From Trichoplusia ni (lineage: Eukaryota > Arthropoda > Insecta > Lepidoptera > Noctuidae), in the NCBI RefSeq assembly GCF_003590095.1, contig NC_039478.1:22134001-22198000 (forward strand): a DNA stretch of 64,000 nt. Direction: 5' to 3'. Positions 48,720 to 59,090 of this stretch are shown in pieces. A program made the position numbers and the translations under genes. The notes below the pieces were generated by a model. That model was not told the DNA's origin. It did no database searches and saw nothing but the letters and a program-made list of their open reading frames with translations. Position 1 is the first letter of the stretch. Every line of letters starts with the position of its first letter.

Positions 48720-50037
48720 TCAAAATAGTATTTTTATAGTAATTTTCCTGCACATTTTCACGTTAAAATGGCGAATCTGAAAAAAAAGCAACATCTAGCA
48801 AAATACCTAATGACGGCGGTTTATTTTTTATGTCACGACAAATACCCTCTTATGTCCTTGAGCTAAACGGAGCACTAAGTCAGTGTGCCCTGGAAAATAG
48901 CCGCCATAATACTTTAAGTGAACTAAGAATAGCTCTGCACTTGTGACCCTTGAATAGGGTTGGTACTAAACAGTTTTCATTTTCATTCAGTCATAGAGAG
49001 GAAAATTAAAAAATAGATTATGATTTTCGGTTTTTTTGTGGATTTTTTTTTTATGGGTGTTTATTGTCTTATATGTATTTACTGTGAATGGGTAATGCTC
49101 TTCTGATATAAACTAAAAAAAACATAGTAGTGAAAACATAACCTTACATTTTTTATGACTATATGATACTTTAGGGCCCGAAAAAATATCGGTATAATGA
49201 AATAAAATCATGATATCCATCCTTTTTTTAAAGTATAATGTTAACTGTGGAGCTGTTTTTAAAGCAAGCCTTTCCAGCAGACTTTTTCGTTTAAACCCCT
49301 AGTTAAGGTGACTATACCTAACTACTGCATAAAGGGGGAAAATACAGTAAGCAAACGAATAGGGTATTGCACGAATTAATCCCTTTTAAATTTAGATGAA
49401 TAAAAATATGTATCATTTTTTTAAATATGTCAAGGTTGAAATATTTTCGTTCAACCCTAGGGGGTGAATGAAAAACTACAGCTACTTAATGATTTATGAT
49501 CCCATAACGTGACTTATATTTTCAGTCAGTGGATTCTCCAAGCTTAGTCTTAAAGAAAAATAGAATTATCTTTGTTATATTTTTGAACATCTCTTTGTAA
49601 AAAAAATATGTAGAAATTGCACTTTTTTGCTTTTTTTACTGAACTATTGCGTGTAACGCATGCAAGCGTCACAGGGATTAAACGCTTTAGTGCAAGGGTC
49701 GTATACAATAGTAAAACCAAGAATACCTTATTTGGTACATTTATATTATGTAAGTATGTTTGTTCTATGCATATCACTGAATAGATCTTTGCTTTATTCC
49801 AGTTATATCTAAATATTCTCGTATAGCCACATCTGTTTTCAAAACTTGCAAAATTTATATATCCAAATATTGCATCCACATCGAAATCGAGAAATACAGA
49901 CACATGAATACATATTGAATCGTAATCCCGTATTCAATATTATAGATTCAATGGAATAGCTTTAGATTATGCGATTTCATTTGCACATTGTATGATTACA
50001 TATTTTTTTCCCACGTTTTTATACACTTACTTTTTGG
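48720..50037. other. Unassigned AT-rich DNA
   Basis: A 117-codon minus frame (49550-49903) has a hydrophobic middle but no recognisable family, and its codon use is that of AT-rich noncoding DNA. It was not accepted as a gene. Confidence 0.4.
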
Positions 50038-50044
50038 AAGCCGA

Positions 50045-50096
50045 CCCCAACATAGTTGGGAAAAGGCGGCCTAGACTTTTCCCAACTATGCTGGGG
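50045..50096. repeat. Two 5S-like SINE 3' ends head to head
   Basis: CCCCAACATAGTTGGGAAAAG and CTTTTCCCAACTATGCTGGGG form 21-bp arms with one mismatch around a 10-nt centre. Each is the last part of the SINE seen at 32.3 and 46.5 kb. The result is a strong hairpin. Confidence 0.65.
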
Positions 50097-50779
50097 TGAT
50101 GACTTTTCTTGTTGGTTTGTGTGGTTCCAGTTGGATTTTTGCAACTTTTTGCAACTTCAATTTTGAAGCAGTTTTCAGTAAGCGATCAGGCTAGTTTTCG
50201 CTACTTTCTCTTAAAAAAAATATAATACAATACCAATTCTTAGACAAAATAAGTAATATCATGTTAATTTTTGTGACCAATTTCAGTATCATTTTATTGT
50301 ACAAATGGCTGCTATTCAGCTAAATCCGCACATAAACTACAAATGAAAAGCTCTATATTTAAGAGAGAACTGTTTACGTGAGGCAATTTAGCTAATAGAA
50401 AAACACATTTTCGGTGAACAAAAGTAAACAAATATCCATTAGAGGAATAAAACGGGGGCTTCTATAAATAAATGTCTGAATACGACGCTCTTCACATATA
50501 TATTCATTGAAGAATAATAAGAAGGTAATGTTATTATTTTTCTATAAAAATAAATAAATTAAACGCAAAGAAAACTTGAATTAAGTTATTCTTTAGTTAT
50601 TTTCCATAAACTTGAGCAAACTTTTTAGAAATAATACAGTCGGCTAATAGAATATGCCTCAGGCATTAAGTCGCCATTGCTATAGAGATTGTAGTAAAAA
50701 ATGTATTATCTAGTTCCTTTTTTTCATCGTATATTTAAATTTAAAACTAATTAAGTAATCATCTACTGAATCAAATAAA

Positions 50780-51112
50780 TTCAATGACGATTTATCAGCC
50801 TAACCTTTTCCCAAAAATGCTCGGGTTAGCTTCCAGTGTAACCAGATGCAGCCAAGTATTTGTATATTAGTGTTTAACAAGAAGTGACCTCTTCAACCCA
50901 GTTACCTGCGCAACACGATATCCTTTTACGATTGTATTTTATGACTACTCGTTACGACTCTCAAAGATGCACGTATACAGACTATACAGTAGGGACAAAC
51001 AATTTAACGTGCCTTCCTTAATACGAAGGAACTCATGACATAGATAGCCTATCCACGGACTATGATTGACGTAGACCTGTAATTGGTCAACTTGTGCAGT
51101 TGTAGTTTTGAA
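50780..51112 (-). repeat. 5S-rRNA-like SINE, diverged
   Basis: On the minus strand it has GTCCGTGGATAGGCTATC (altered 5S-like block), GAGTTCCTTCGTATTAAGGAAGG, ACGTTAAATTGTTTGTCCC, CAGGTAACTGGGTTGAAGAGG and GCATTTTTGGGAAAAGG. The 89-codon minus frame crossing it is fortuitous. Confidence 0.6.
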
Positions 51113-51764
51113 GACAATTTTATTGTAAAATTGTAGATTGCAAAAATGTTGAGTATTGAGTATTACTTGGTCTAGCAATATAAGGAATAAAAATATCGTC
51201 CAAAATGTAATCATTGCTTATTTACCCCTAAACACCAGACTTCTAAGACGTTTTCATTAAAACCCGGGGTCGTTATAACTACCCATTGTCCGACCAAATG
51301 CTAAATAAACGTAATGACTCCTATATATTTTAACTAGGGGTCATTAGTGAACGTTCGTCTTACTCCTGAATAGTGCTATTGTTCTGCCAAAGTTCGCGTT
51401 AATTTTTTTATTTGGCTGTCATTAAGAATCACATTAGCGGGCACGACTATTAGGGAAAACGGTGGGTATTCGGTCTGCTTTTCTTTCATTACTTTTTCTG
51501 TTATTTTCTGGGCTGCTGGTGTAAAAGGTGAATTCGTGAAATGAAAAATATAACCCCCAAAAAATGTGAATGCTCAAAACGCTCTGAATATAGCTCAAAG
51601 AACAACTTGACTTTTAGATCAAGCATAATTTCGAAATGCTACATATTCGCGCGGCATTTTGAACTTTGATTATTTACCATCGTTTCGAAAACGGTCTAAA
51701 AGGACACAAATATAATAAAAACCTCAGCAGCTTCAAAAAGGCCCTTCAATCAATCTATGAATTC

Positions 51765-51880
51765 AGCCTATAAAGGTTCACTGCTGGACATAGGCCTCTC
51801 CAAGATTGCGTCACAACAACTGATCCTCCGCCTTCCTCATCCAGTTCAAGCCAGCCATTTTTATATCATCAGTCCATAAG
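51765..51880 (-). repeat. RTE-type LINE C-terminus, decayed
   Basis: The minus strand reads WTDDIKMAGLNWMRKAEDQL, an in-frame stop, then RNLGEAYVQQ and a second stop. This is the RTE C-terminal pattern WxDD...W...A.DR..W..LGEAYVQQW with two nonsense changes. Confidence 0.75.
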
Positions 51881-52053
51881 GACTTAATGCAATTGAAATC
51901 GATCTGAATCCCGAAAGAACACAAGGCACTTTTCAACTAAAGTCGTTAACATTTTTTATACTACCGCCGCAAAAGTAGGAAACTTGGTGTATTCTTAATA
52001 CTTACGATTGCCTGTCAAAGATAATATTAATAAATGTTTCTTCGTTGTTCCAG

Positions 52054-52121
52054 GTAAGAACGGAGCTCGTGCCGTCTTCCGGACAAATCCGGATGCGAAC
52101 ATCTGTTCGGGAAAACCTTAG
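52054..52121 (+). CDS. Possible terminal coding exon, gene unknown
   Basis: A pyrimidine-rich acceptor (TTTCTTCGTTGTTCCAG) ends at 52053. After two bases, an open frame reads KNGARAVFRTNPDANICSGKP and stops at TAG (52119-52121). The short stretch is G+C-rich with preference for G or C at third positions, unlike its AT-rich flanks. A different phase stays open as 121 codons (52045-52410), but its downstream part has intron-like composition. I do not recognise the peptide, and no partner exon is visible. It could be a real last exon of a gene that spans the window, a decayed exon, or chance. Confidence 0.35.
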
Positions 52122-52499
52122 CGTGTGTTTATACTGGGCCTATTCTAAGGGGGACAATAATTTGAAGTGTTTGAGTGTAAGTCGTGGTGGCTTTGCGGTT
52201 CTGTGTATGGATTGTATGCACATGATGCAGGTTCGGTACTTACGTGTCTTTTTCAGAGTTCTTTGTATTTTCTATATTATTCGATACCAATGCAGACTTC
52301 AGTTACATTTTTTTAAAGTTATATGTAGTTTTATAATTATTTTAAGTCACTATGAAACGTTGAAGACGAGCATTATGTGGAATCCTGAATTTCAATTATC
52401 AGCTTGGTGATTAATAACCTTCGATTTACGAGAAGATGATTGTGACTAACAGTGGGCCTATTCTATCGTATCAGTTGTTGTGTATCCATCCCTACTACA

Positions 52500-52625
52500 C
52501 TAATTATAAATGTAAATGAAAGTCTGTTTGCTACGCTTTCACTCGAAAAATATCTATCAGATCGTCATGAAACTTTGTACACATGTTCTTGGAGGATTTG
52601 AAATCGATCAACTTAAAAAAAAAAC
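52500..52625 (+). repeat. Helitron-like family B remnant
   Basis: ACTAATTATAAATGTAAATG, GTCTGTTTGCTACGCTTTCAC and a GTCATGAAACTTTGTACACATG segment recall the 5' half of family B. The 3' end is not seen. Confidence 0.4.
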
Positions 52626-54000
52626 AGAATGCTATAATTCCTTCTAGTATTTTTTGTGAATAGTTCCTTATACGAAATACATACGTTAATTCTATTCGAG
52701 GTGCCATTTATTATGTCTGGCGTAGTTGGCGTTTTGCCCACTGTGCGTCGAGGCCTCTCTTAATAAAAAAAAACGAGTTGAGTTACACGGTGAGAGAATT
52801 ATGTTCTAGGGATAAGAAGAGATTTTATTAACTTGCCTTTTTGCTCTTGGAACTAAAAATATTACTAATAGGTAAAAAGTTTTAGTTAAGTAGTAAAATT
52901 TTCAGGTGAGGACTGAAATTTACATGTAGGATGTATAGATGAAAAATTTCAGTTACACAGTATATTTTTATAGGACAGTATTTACAAACGTCTTGTAAGG
53001 TTAAGTTTCTGAAAGTATTGTAAGCTCTAAAAATCGAATTGTAATTATATTTAAGAACTTAAATCTGTCTAACGTACCCGTTTTTATCCTCTGATTGCGG
53101 ATCCCTTAAAACAACAAACAATAAGTTAAATGTCAAGTCAAAAACACCACAACATTTAACATTTAAAAGTACAAAAATACTTACTAATCTAATTCGCAAC
53201 CCCATTAAATACCCGAGCCCAAATGGAAGGTTACAAATCATTGAAAAGCGCTACGGATGTAAATTGCAAATAAAATAAGCTGATAGCTGGTAAATTTATT
53301 ATTGGACGCAATATACGAATTTTCCATCTCAATTTCATGTCAAACAAAAAGTTTTTTTCAGAAAGTTGAACGCTATATATTAGGAATACATATGTAGAAA
53401 TAATAATAAAAACAAAGTGTTCTCATGCACGCCTTAAAAAAGACCGGCTCTCTTCCCATGAAGTTGTCCCGTGAATGAAAAGAAATACATTATTATTTTG
53501 TATATCCAAAGCGAACATAAATAACAAATATTCAAAAATTCTTTACTCAAGACAAAAAAAAAACATCTGCCTTAAACGAAAAACATCAAATAATATGTAA
53601 ATTCTAATCTCTCGAAATCCCATAATTTACTTCGTTTTTCTTCTGGCATGCATTATTTATTCACTTCGGTAATGTGTCTTCAAATACAATGTTCAATGGA
53701 ATACCTATATTGAGTTTTTTGTTTTCACCCCATTTTTCAATAAGAAAAAATAAGTGGTCTGACTGTCTGTTCAGTAGGTGGTTGCCTGTCATCTTTTGTC
53801 TTGACATTGGGGGTCTCGTTGTGACTCGGGTGGTGCTGCTCTTTTTAAAATTGTTTGCATGCACGCACGCATGCCGCTTAATGGTACATGCCTGCTCAGA
53901 TTGATTTGGATCTTTCTTCCATCTTTCTACCATCTTGGAAAGACACTGCTTTTGCTTACTGATAATGAAAAGAGACGAAGACTATTTTTTTCCTTCACCA

Positions 54001-54235
54001 AATGACTTCTCCCGATTTGGATTGAGTAGTGGACGGGAGTGTAAGTTTTTTACTGACTCAAACCCACCCATATTCCTTCCTATGCCCTTTTCATTCTGGG
54101 GCTGCGGTAACCCTTTCGGGACTGTCCTGTTATGGCGATGACCCCTGCGTTTGTTCTGATGTTTCTTCTCAGTGTCGCCAGATACGAAATGTCGACCGCA
54201 GATTATTTTTTTGCAGAAGAAAAAAACTAACTAGA
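54001..54235 (+). repeat. Unclassified dispersed repeat fragment
   Basis: ACTTCTCCCGATTTGG, GACTCAAACCCACCCATATTCC, GGGGCTGCGGTAACCC and CTGTCCTGTTATGGCGATG are words I recall from a widespread moth repeat, possibly from a LINE. The short open frames here are not accepted as genes. Confidence 0.35.
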
Positions 54236-54297
54236 TCTTGTTATTAACCAAATCCGATGAGATTGGACATGCAAAAAAGTATATAATTTACAATTTA

Positions 54298-54322
54298 AGG
54301 CTAAAACTTAAAGTTTTAGCCT
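54298..54322. repeat. Perfect compact hairpin
   Basis: The 12-bp arms AGGCTAAAACTT and AAGTTTTAGCCT are separated by one base. A second, weaker hairpin (10-bp arms around GTTCTTGAAT) lies at 54723-54747. Confidence 0.7.
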
Positions 54323-56484
54323 CAGCCAAGATCCTAATTTACTGATAAAAGTAAAAAAGAGTTTGTAGCACTCAATTTACATGTTACAAAACTTGGCGCT
54401 AAGATTTCCTTTGGTAGCTAGATTTTTTGCCATAAATCTATCCGAAATCTTTTTGGCTTGAACACAGACATCCTTGATCTAGTTAAAGTCGAATTAGGCT
54501 TTCAGAATATCGAAAAATGGTTATATTATTTGGGTAAGTTGTAAGGCTGTGCAATCATATTTTTCTTTGGCCCGGCCCAGGAACCCTCAGTATCATTTCA
54601 GACTCACATGTCACCAGTTTTTTTCCATAAATTCGTTGGATGATTTTTTTAATAATATATTTCTTCTTGTACTTTTTTACAGAACTCTCGTGTCCCAAGT
54701 TTCAGTGCTCAGAGGAGCATAGGTTCTTGAATCGGTAATTCAAGAACTCATGAACCATGTCTAATATTTTATACCTTCATTCTAGACTACGTAATATTTC
54801 AGTCAGTACTTAATTCATACTAAAATTGTTACGAAGAAACGTGCAAAATATCTTATTTCTCAAGGCGAGTAATTCACTAAGGGCATTGTAACTTACTCCA
54901 CATTTACCTTAAGTTATAGCTCACTAGACAAAGTGATATATTGTCCTAATTTCGAGAGGCCCTTGGTGAATACCTGTGTACTGTTGAATACCCATTTTAT
55001 GCTCAATAATGGCGCGAAACAACTGAATTTTACTTGTTTCTCGACTTAGTTTTTGGTTGGACACTCGGTAATATGTTGAACTGTATTTTGAGACTTCTAT
55101 TATATTTTTTCTTGCATTTTTCCATATTTTAAAACCGTTAAAAACTTCGATGGACTTTTAGCAGGAGTAACGAACAGCAATTCATTTTTATATACAAGAA
55201 GAAGAAGATTACCCCTATAAATAATTTGTTTATAGATAGTCAATTTTTAAGTGTTTTAAGTGACGGTTTCCTTTATCAAAAGTCTCTTTCTTCTTTAAAC
55301 CTATGTTTCGCAATTTTTTTATGCTTGTCACTCAGAGCATTAATTCACATGGTAAAAATACCTGCTACTCACGCGTACTCACGCAACCAGAACCTAAAAC
55401 AAAAAGGAATATTTGAAAAATACCCGTAACTTAATACACGTACATTTGGGCTTTAGTGAACTTTTCAGAAACAAAAAGTATAATCTTGTCAGTACTCAGT
55501 TGTTTCCACATCGTGCCTTAACGCAGCTGAAGTGATTTACTTTTCAGATTCCAAACCATATTTCCATTTTTATTCAGCCTTTTTTGGTTATAGAACATAA
55601 AACTTTTGGAATTTTTGGAACTAAAAAAAGGGTAGACGTATGTTGGTACTTAGTGTTTAAACCGTTTTTGTATATCAGAGAGCAAACGGTTAGTGTGAGT
55701 CAGACTTCCGTCATTGAGACTTTCGAGAGAATGGGTTAATGAAAAATAAAGTTGCAAAAAAATGTAGGCTCTGTTGGTGTAGCGGCAATAAAAAATATCT
55801 GTGAAAATTTTATTTGTCTCACTATCATGGTTCATAACATACAGGTTCAGACGAATTCCTAAAAAGATGTCTATAATCTAAAGTCAATTTCCAATAACGA
55901 AAAAAAATACTCAGGATTTGTTTTTTCTCAGATTATTTGCTTGTACATAACAAGCAAACAATTCTACAAATAAACATAAAATGAAATACAAAATCTGTTT
56001 ACGTAGTCACGACATTGTATCGTAAACACTTTTACGTGAAACAACAAAACAATAGCGGTCTTCAACAAATAGATAAACTTTCAAATAGACAAAGTAACAT
56101 GTTAGCTGTGCAATCTAAATAATGTGGAGCTCGAACGTGTACCAGGTAATGTAGAGCTTAACTCGTAGGGTGAACATGTTTCAACATGTTTTGAATGCTT
56201 ACAGATGTGTTATTTGCTTCAATAGTGCATGTTTGAAAAAGATAGGTTATTAAAACTCCCAGTGGCTTTGCAGTGCAGTGGGACAATAATGGATTAAACT
56301 AAAATATGTAGGTAGTTACTGAAAAAATCTCTGAATGATCTGCCTTTTGATGATTTTGAACAGAAACGCCATTGTTTTTTAACTTATGTACTAATAGAGC
56401 AAGTAGTAGTACTTAAGGTTGAATTCAGGGGGAAAGTTGTATTAGTTCATGGGTTGGAGGCGGTACCTATACAAAATCCAAAAA
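54323..56484. other. Unassigned AT-rich DNA
   Basis: No gene or recognised repeat is supported. Frames of 61-67 codons at 55226-55429 and 55650-55835 show nothing recognisable. Confidence 0.4.
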
Positions 56485-56515
56485 AAGTCGGCAAATTGTT
56501 TGCTGGATCAACTAG
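56485..56515 (+). repeat. Family C Helitron-like 3' end
   Basis: CAAATTGTTTGCTGGATCAACTAG followed by T matches the TTTGCTGGGTCAGCTAG|T terminus of the copy at 36261. The 5' part was not found nearby. Confidence 0.5.
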
Positions 56516-56964
56516 TAACATACATAAACATATATTTCTAATACTACACCTAAACAACCAAAATCTTCCAGACATAATTTAACCAACAACAAAATGATCT
56601 TAAAGGACAAACACGAGAAACCTGAAATTTATATTTATCCTATTTTACATGTAACCATCGGATAGTTCAGGCTCGGCCTGTATGTCGCGGTGACGGGTTC
56701 TGCGTTAGTCTGCGGTCACAATCCACTGCTGCATGGATGAAAGTGCTTGGAGAATTACTGGATAAGCCCGTCAGTATCAGGTTGTGGAGAGGAAAGTTGA
56801 TGTTTTTGGATATATCGTCCCATTAGTAGAATATTGTTTTATCATCACATGTAACAAAAATTATATCATGGTAAATTCGTTATCAGAATGACGTAAGCTA
56901 TCCAATGATATATTTTTTTATACTTTTTATTAAATATTTTAAAAGTTATGAAGTTCGAATAAAG

Positions 56965-57116
56965 TTTTTGCCGCGCGGCATACGTACAATAACGTCTTAC
57001 GAACACATAACGCGAATATCTCTATGCCGCTCTGGCGCTCCCGGTTCCGTGCGTCGCGTTCCTTCATTACAACGCGCTTTCTTCAACGTAGTCGCCAGGA
57101 GTGAGGAACTGCGACA
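56965..57116 (+). promoter_or_regulatory. CpG-rich 5' flank of the broken gene
   Basis: This stretch is far richer in G+C and CpG than its surroundings (CGCGCGGC, GCGTCGCG and similar). It lies directly before the inferred ATG at 57117, as expected for a 5' untranslated region and promoter. No TATA box stands out. A 105-codon frame (56905-57222) spans it in another phase but reads through the splice donor, so I treat that frame as fortuitous. Confidence 0.35.
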
Positions 57117-57144
57117 ATGGATACCGACAGTGGCCATCAAAATG

Positions 57145-58244
57145 GTAAGAAGTCAATTAAATTATTGTTATTTTGTTTACATACACAAGGTGGTTCATTA
57201 CTGTTGTGAATTAAACGTTTAAATTAGTGATAAGAAAATTATTTACGGAATAAAATATACGTAAAATAAATATTTCTTGGATTATTCTAAAGTTTATACA
57301 ACAAACATAAATCTAAATTCAATTCAAAAGTAATAAACATTTTTAATTTTGTTTATTTACATTGTTTTGGGTCTATTACACAAAATTATTGACATTACCA
57401 CAGAGACAGTATTTAAGATCACATAAAATATTCTTCTACCAAGTTGCCGCGTTTTTTTAAATTAAAGTGCAATCCGCTTATACACTTTACTGATAAGTTT
57501 CTTAACATGTTAATCTATACTTCTATACTAATATATAAAGCTGAAGAGTTTGTTTGTTTGTTTGTTTGTTTGTTTGAACGCGCTAATCTCAGGACCTACT
57601 GGTCCAAATTGAAACATTATTTTTGTGTTGAATAGACCATTCATCGAGGAAGGCTTTAGGCTATAAACCATCACGCTGCGACTAATAGGAGTGAAGATAC
57701 AATGGAAAATGTGAAAAAAACAGGGCAGGTATAAATCATAACTTATATATATTCTACCCACGGGGACGAAGTCGCGGGCAACAGCTAGTATACAATAAAG
57801 CTTGTCTTATTTGTTTCTCTAGTTTTGTAGTTTCTTGTGCACATAATATATTTTACTACGCATAACTGCATCTTCTTTTCGTCGGCATGCACACATGAAA
57901 CATTATTCGACCAAATTATTTTTTAAAGTGTGCATCGTAAGCGTTTATGCTACTTTTTTCTGTTTGTTAGTTTTTTGTAAAACATTATTCGAAATCTAAA
58001 AGTGTTATAAAATTGTTAAATACAGTTTTAATTGTACACAGCTATTCTTAATAACTAATTTCCAACAAAATTAACATAAACAACAATATTTTTTTCAATT
58101 CTAATGTCGTTTAAAAAAAAAAATGTTCTGACTTCATGGTACACACAGCCGTGTGTACTTCATATATAATCAGTCTAAACTGGCCAGCTGTATAGGTGGA
58201 ACGGTAGCCGTGTGTACATTTTGTAAAAAAATAATTAATTACAG
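57145..58244 (+). other. Intron of the broken gene, with a Helitron-like insertion
   Basis: It is bounded by GTAAGA at the 5' side and ATTACAG at the 3' side. The phase is compatible with the flanking coding frames: AAT G | GT GCT AAG gives Asn-Gly-Ala-Lys. A Helitron-like element fills 57514-57788. Near the 3' end, the 12-mer AGCCGTGTGTAC occurs twice (58147-58158 and 58206-58217), the first time as the right side of an 8-bp-arm hairpin. The rest is AT-rich with no recognised content. The splice sites are inferred from sequence only. Confidence 0.55.
57514..57788 (+). mobile_element. Helitron-like short element, family A, inside an intron
   Basis: It starts TCTATACTTCTATACTAATA after A57513 and ends GGGCAACAGCTAG before T57789. 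It has a six-unit TTTG tract at 57549-57576 and intact internal blocks. It is the best preserved family A copy and sits in the intron of the broken gene, about 370 bp past the donor. Confidence 0.75.
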
Positions 58245-58666
58245 GTGCTAAGAAAAGCAACGTACTACCCTTTTGGGATGATTCATCAAGTAATGTTCCT
58301 GGCGCTTCTACTTGTTGTGATGGACCAGCGGATCAAACGACTCTTACTGAACTGCGTCCAGTAACTCCGTTCCAAATTCAATCTGCATCCAGTTATGAAG
58401 CATCACCTGCTATCAGTACAGCAACGATTTCAAGTATCATATCTAAGATTTGTATCCCTCCTAAGCCGTCACCACCCCCGTCTATATATATGACACAAAC
58501 TGTTATAGTGATTTTTGTCCGATACATTCAGATCAGTCAATTGAATCTGACACGAGTTATGATGAAATCATATTCCCCAGCAATCGGCTAAAAAAGCGCC
58601 ACTTGCTAGTCAAACATTCAAGACAAAAGTATTTAAATAGTACTGGCAAAAAGTATTGGATGAAAC

Positions 58667-59090
58667 TGCAAGCTATTGAAGAACATTCTTCAGAAGAAGA
58701 TCATGATCCATCCAATTCAGTAACGCAGCAGAATGCACCCATAGTTGAATCTTGCTCAAGTCAGTTCAACACTCAGAACACAGTACGTGATGGCATCACG
58801 CTCTCTTTCTGATCAAAGTCAATCGCTTCATGTTATAGATTGCCCCGTTTCTAATAGTGTCATACCACTCCAATCACAAATGCAAGCTATCGAAGAACGT
58901 TCTTTAGAAGGTTCTAATCCGTCTAATTCTGTGACGCAAAAAGATGCCCCATTGTTCAATCTTGCCCACCTCGGTCCGAAAATGAGAGTACTGTGATGGC
59001 ATCTCCCGATCTATCAGCTGGAAGTCAATCATTTTATGGTACAGAAAGCTCTGTTTCTGAACTTGCGATACCACGCCAATCCAATAAAAC
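58667..59090 (+). repeat. Tandem duplication within exon 2 of the broken gene
   Basis: The blocks starting TGCAAGCTAT(T/C)GAAGAAC at 58667 and 58881 are tandem copies, offset 214 bp at the start and 206 bp at the GTGATGGCATC landmark (58787 and 58993). The coding sense is QAIEEHSSEE versus QAIEERSLEG, then NSVTQ in both. The indels between them contribute to the loss of frame. Confidence 0.65.

Noticed and set aside
49550..49903. 117-codon minus-strand frame with a hydrophobic centre
   Set aside because: The hydrophobic run comes from A/T-rich codons; no known membrane family is recognisable.
52045..52410. 121-codon frame as the coding phase
   Set aside because: The last two thirds are AT-rich and Phe/Ile/Tyr-loaded; a different phase with a stop at 52119 fits the acceptor and codon use better.
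53661..53933. Overlapping 76- and 90-codon frames on opposite strands
   Set aside because: Mutually exclusive, without recognisable domains or splice sites.
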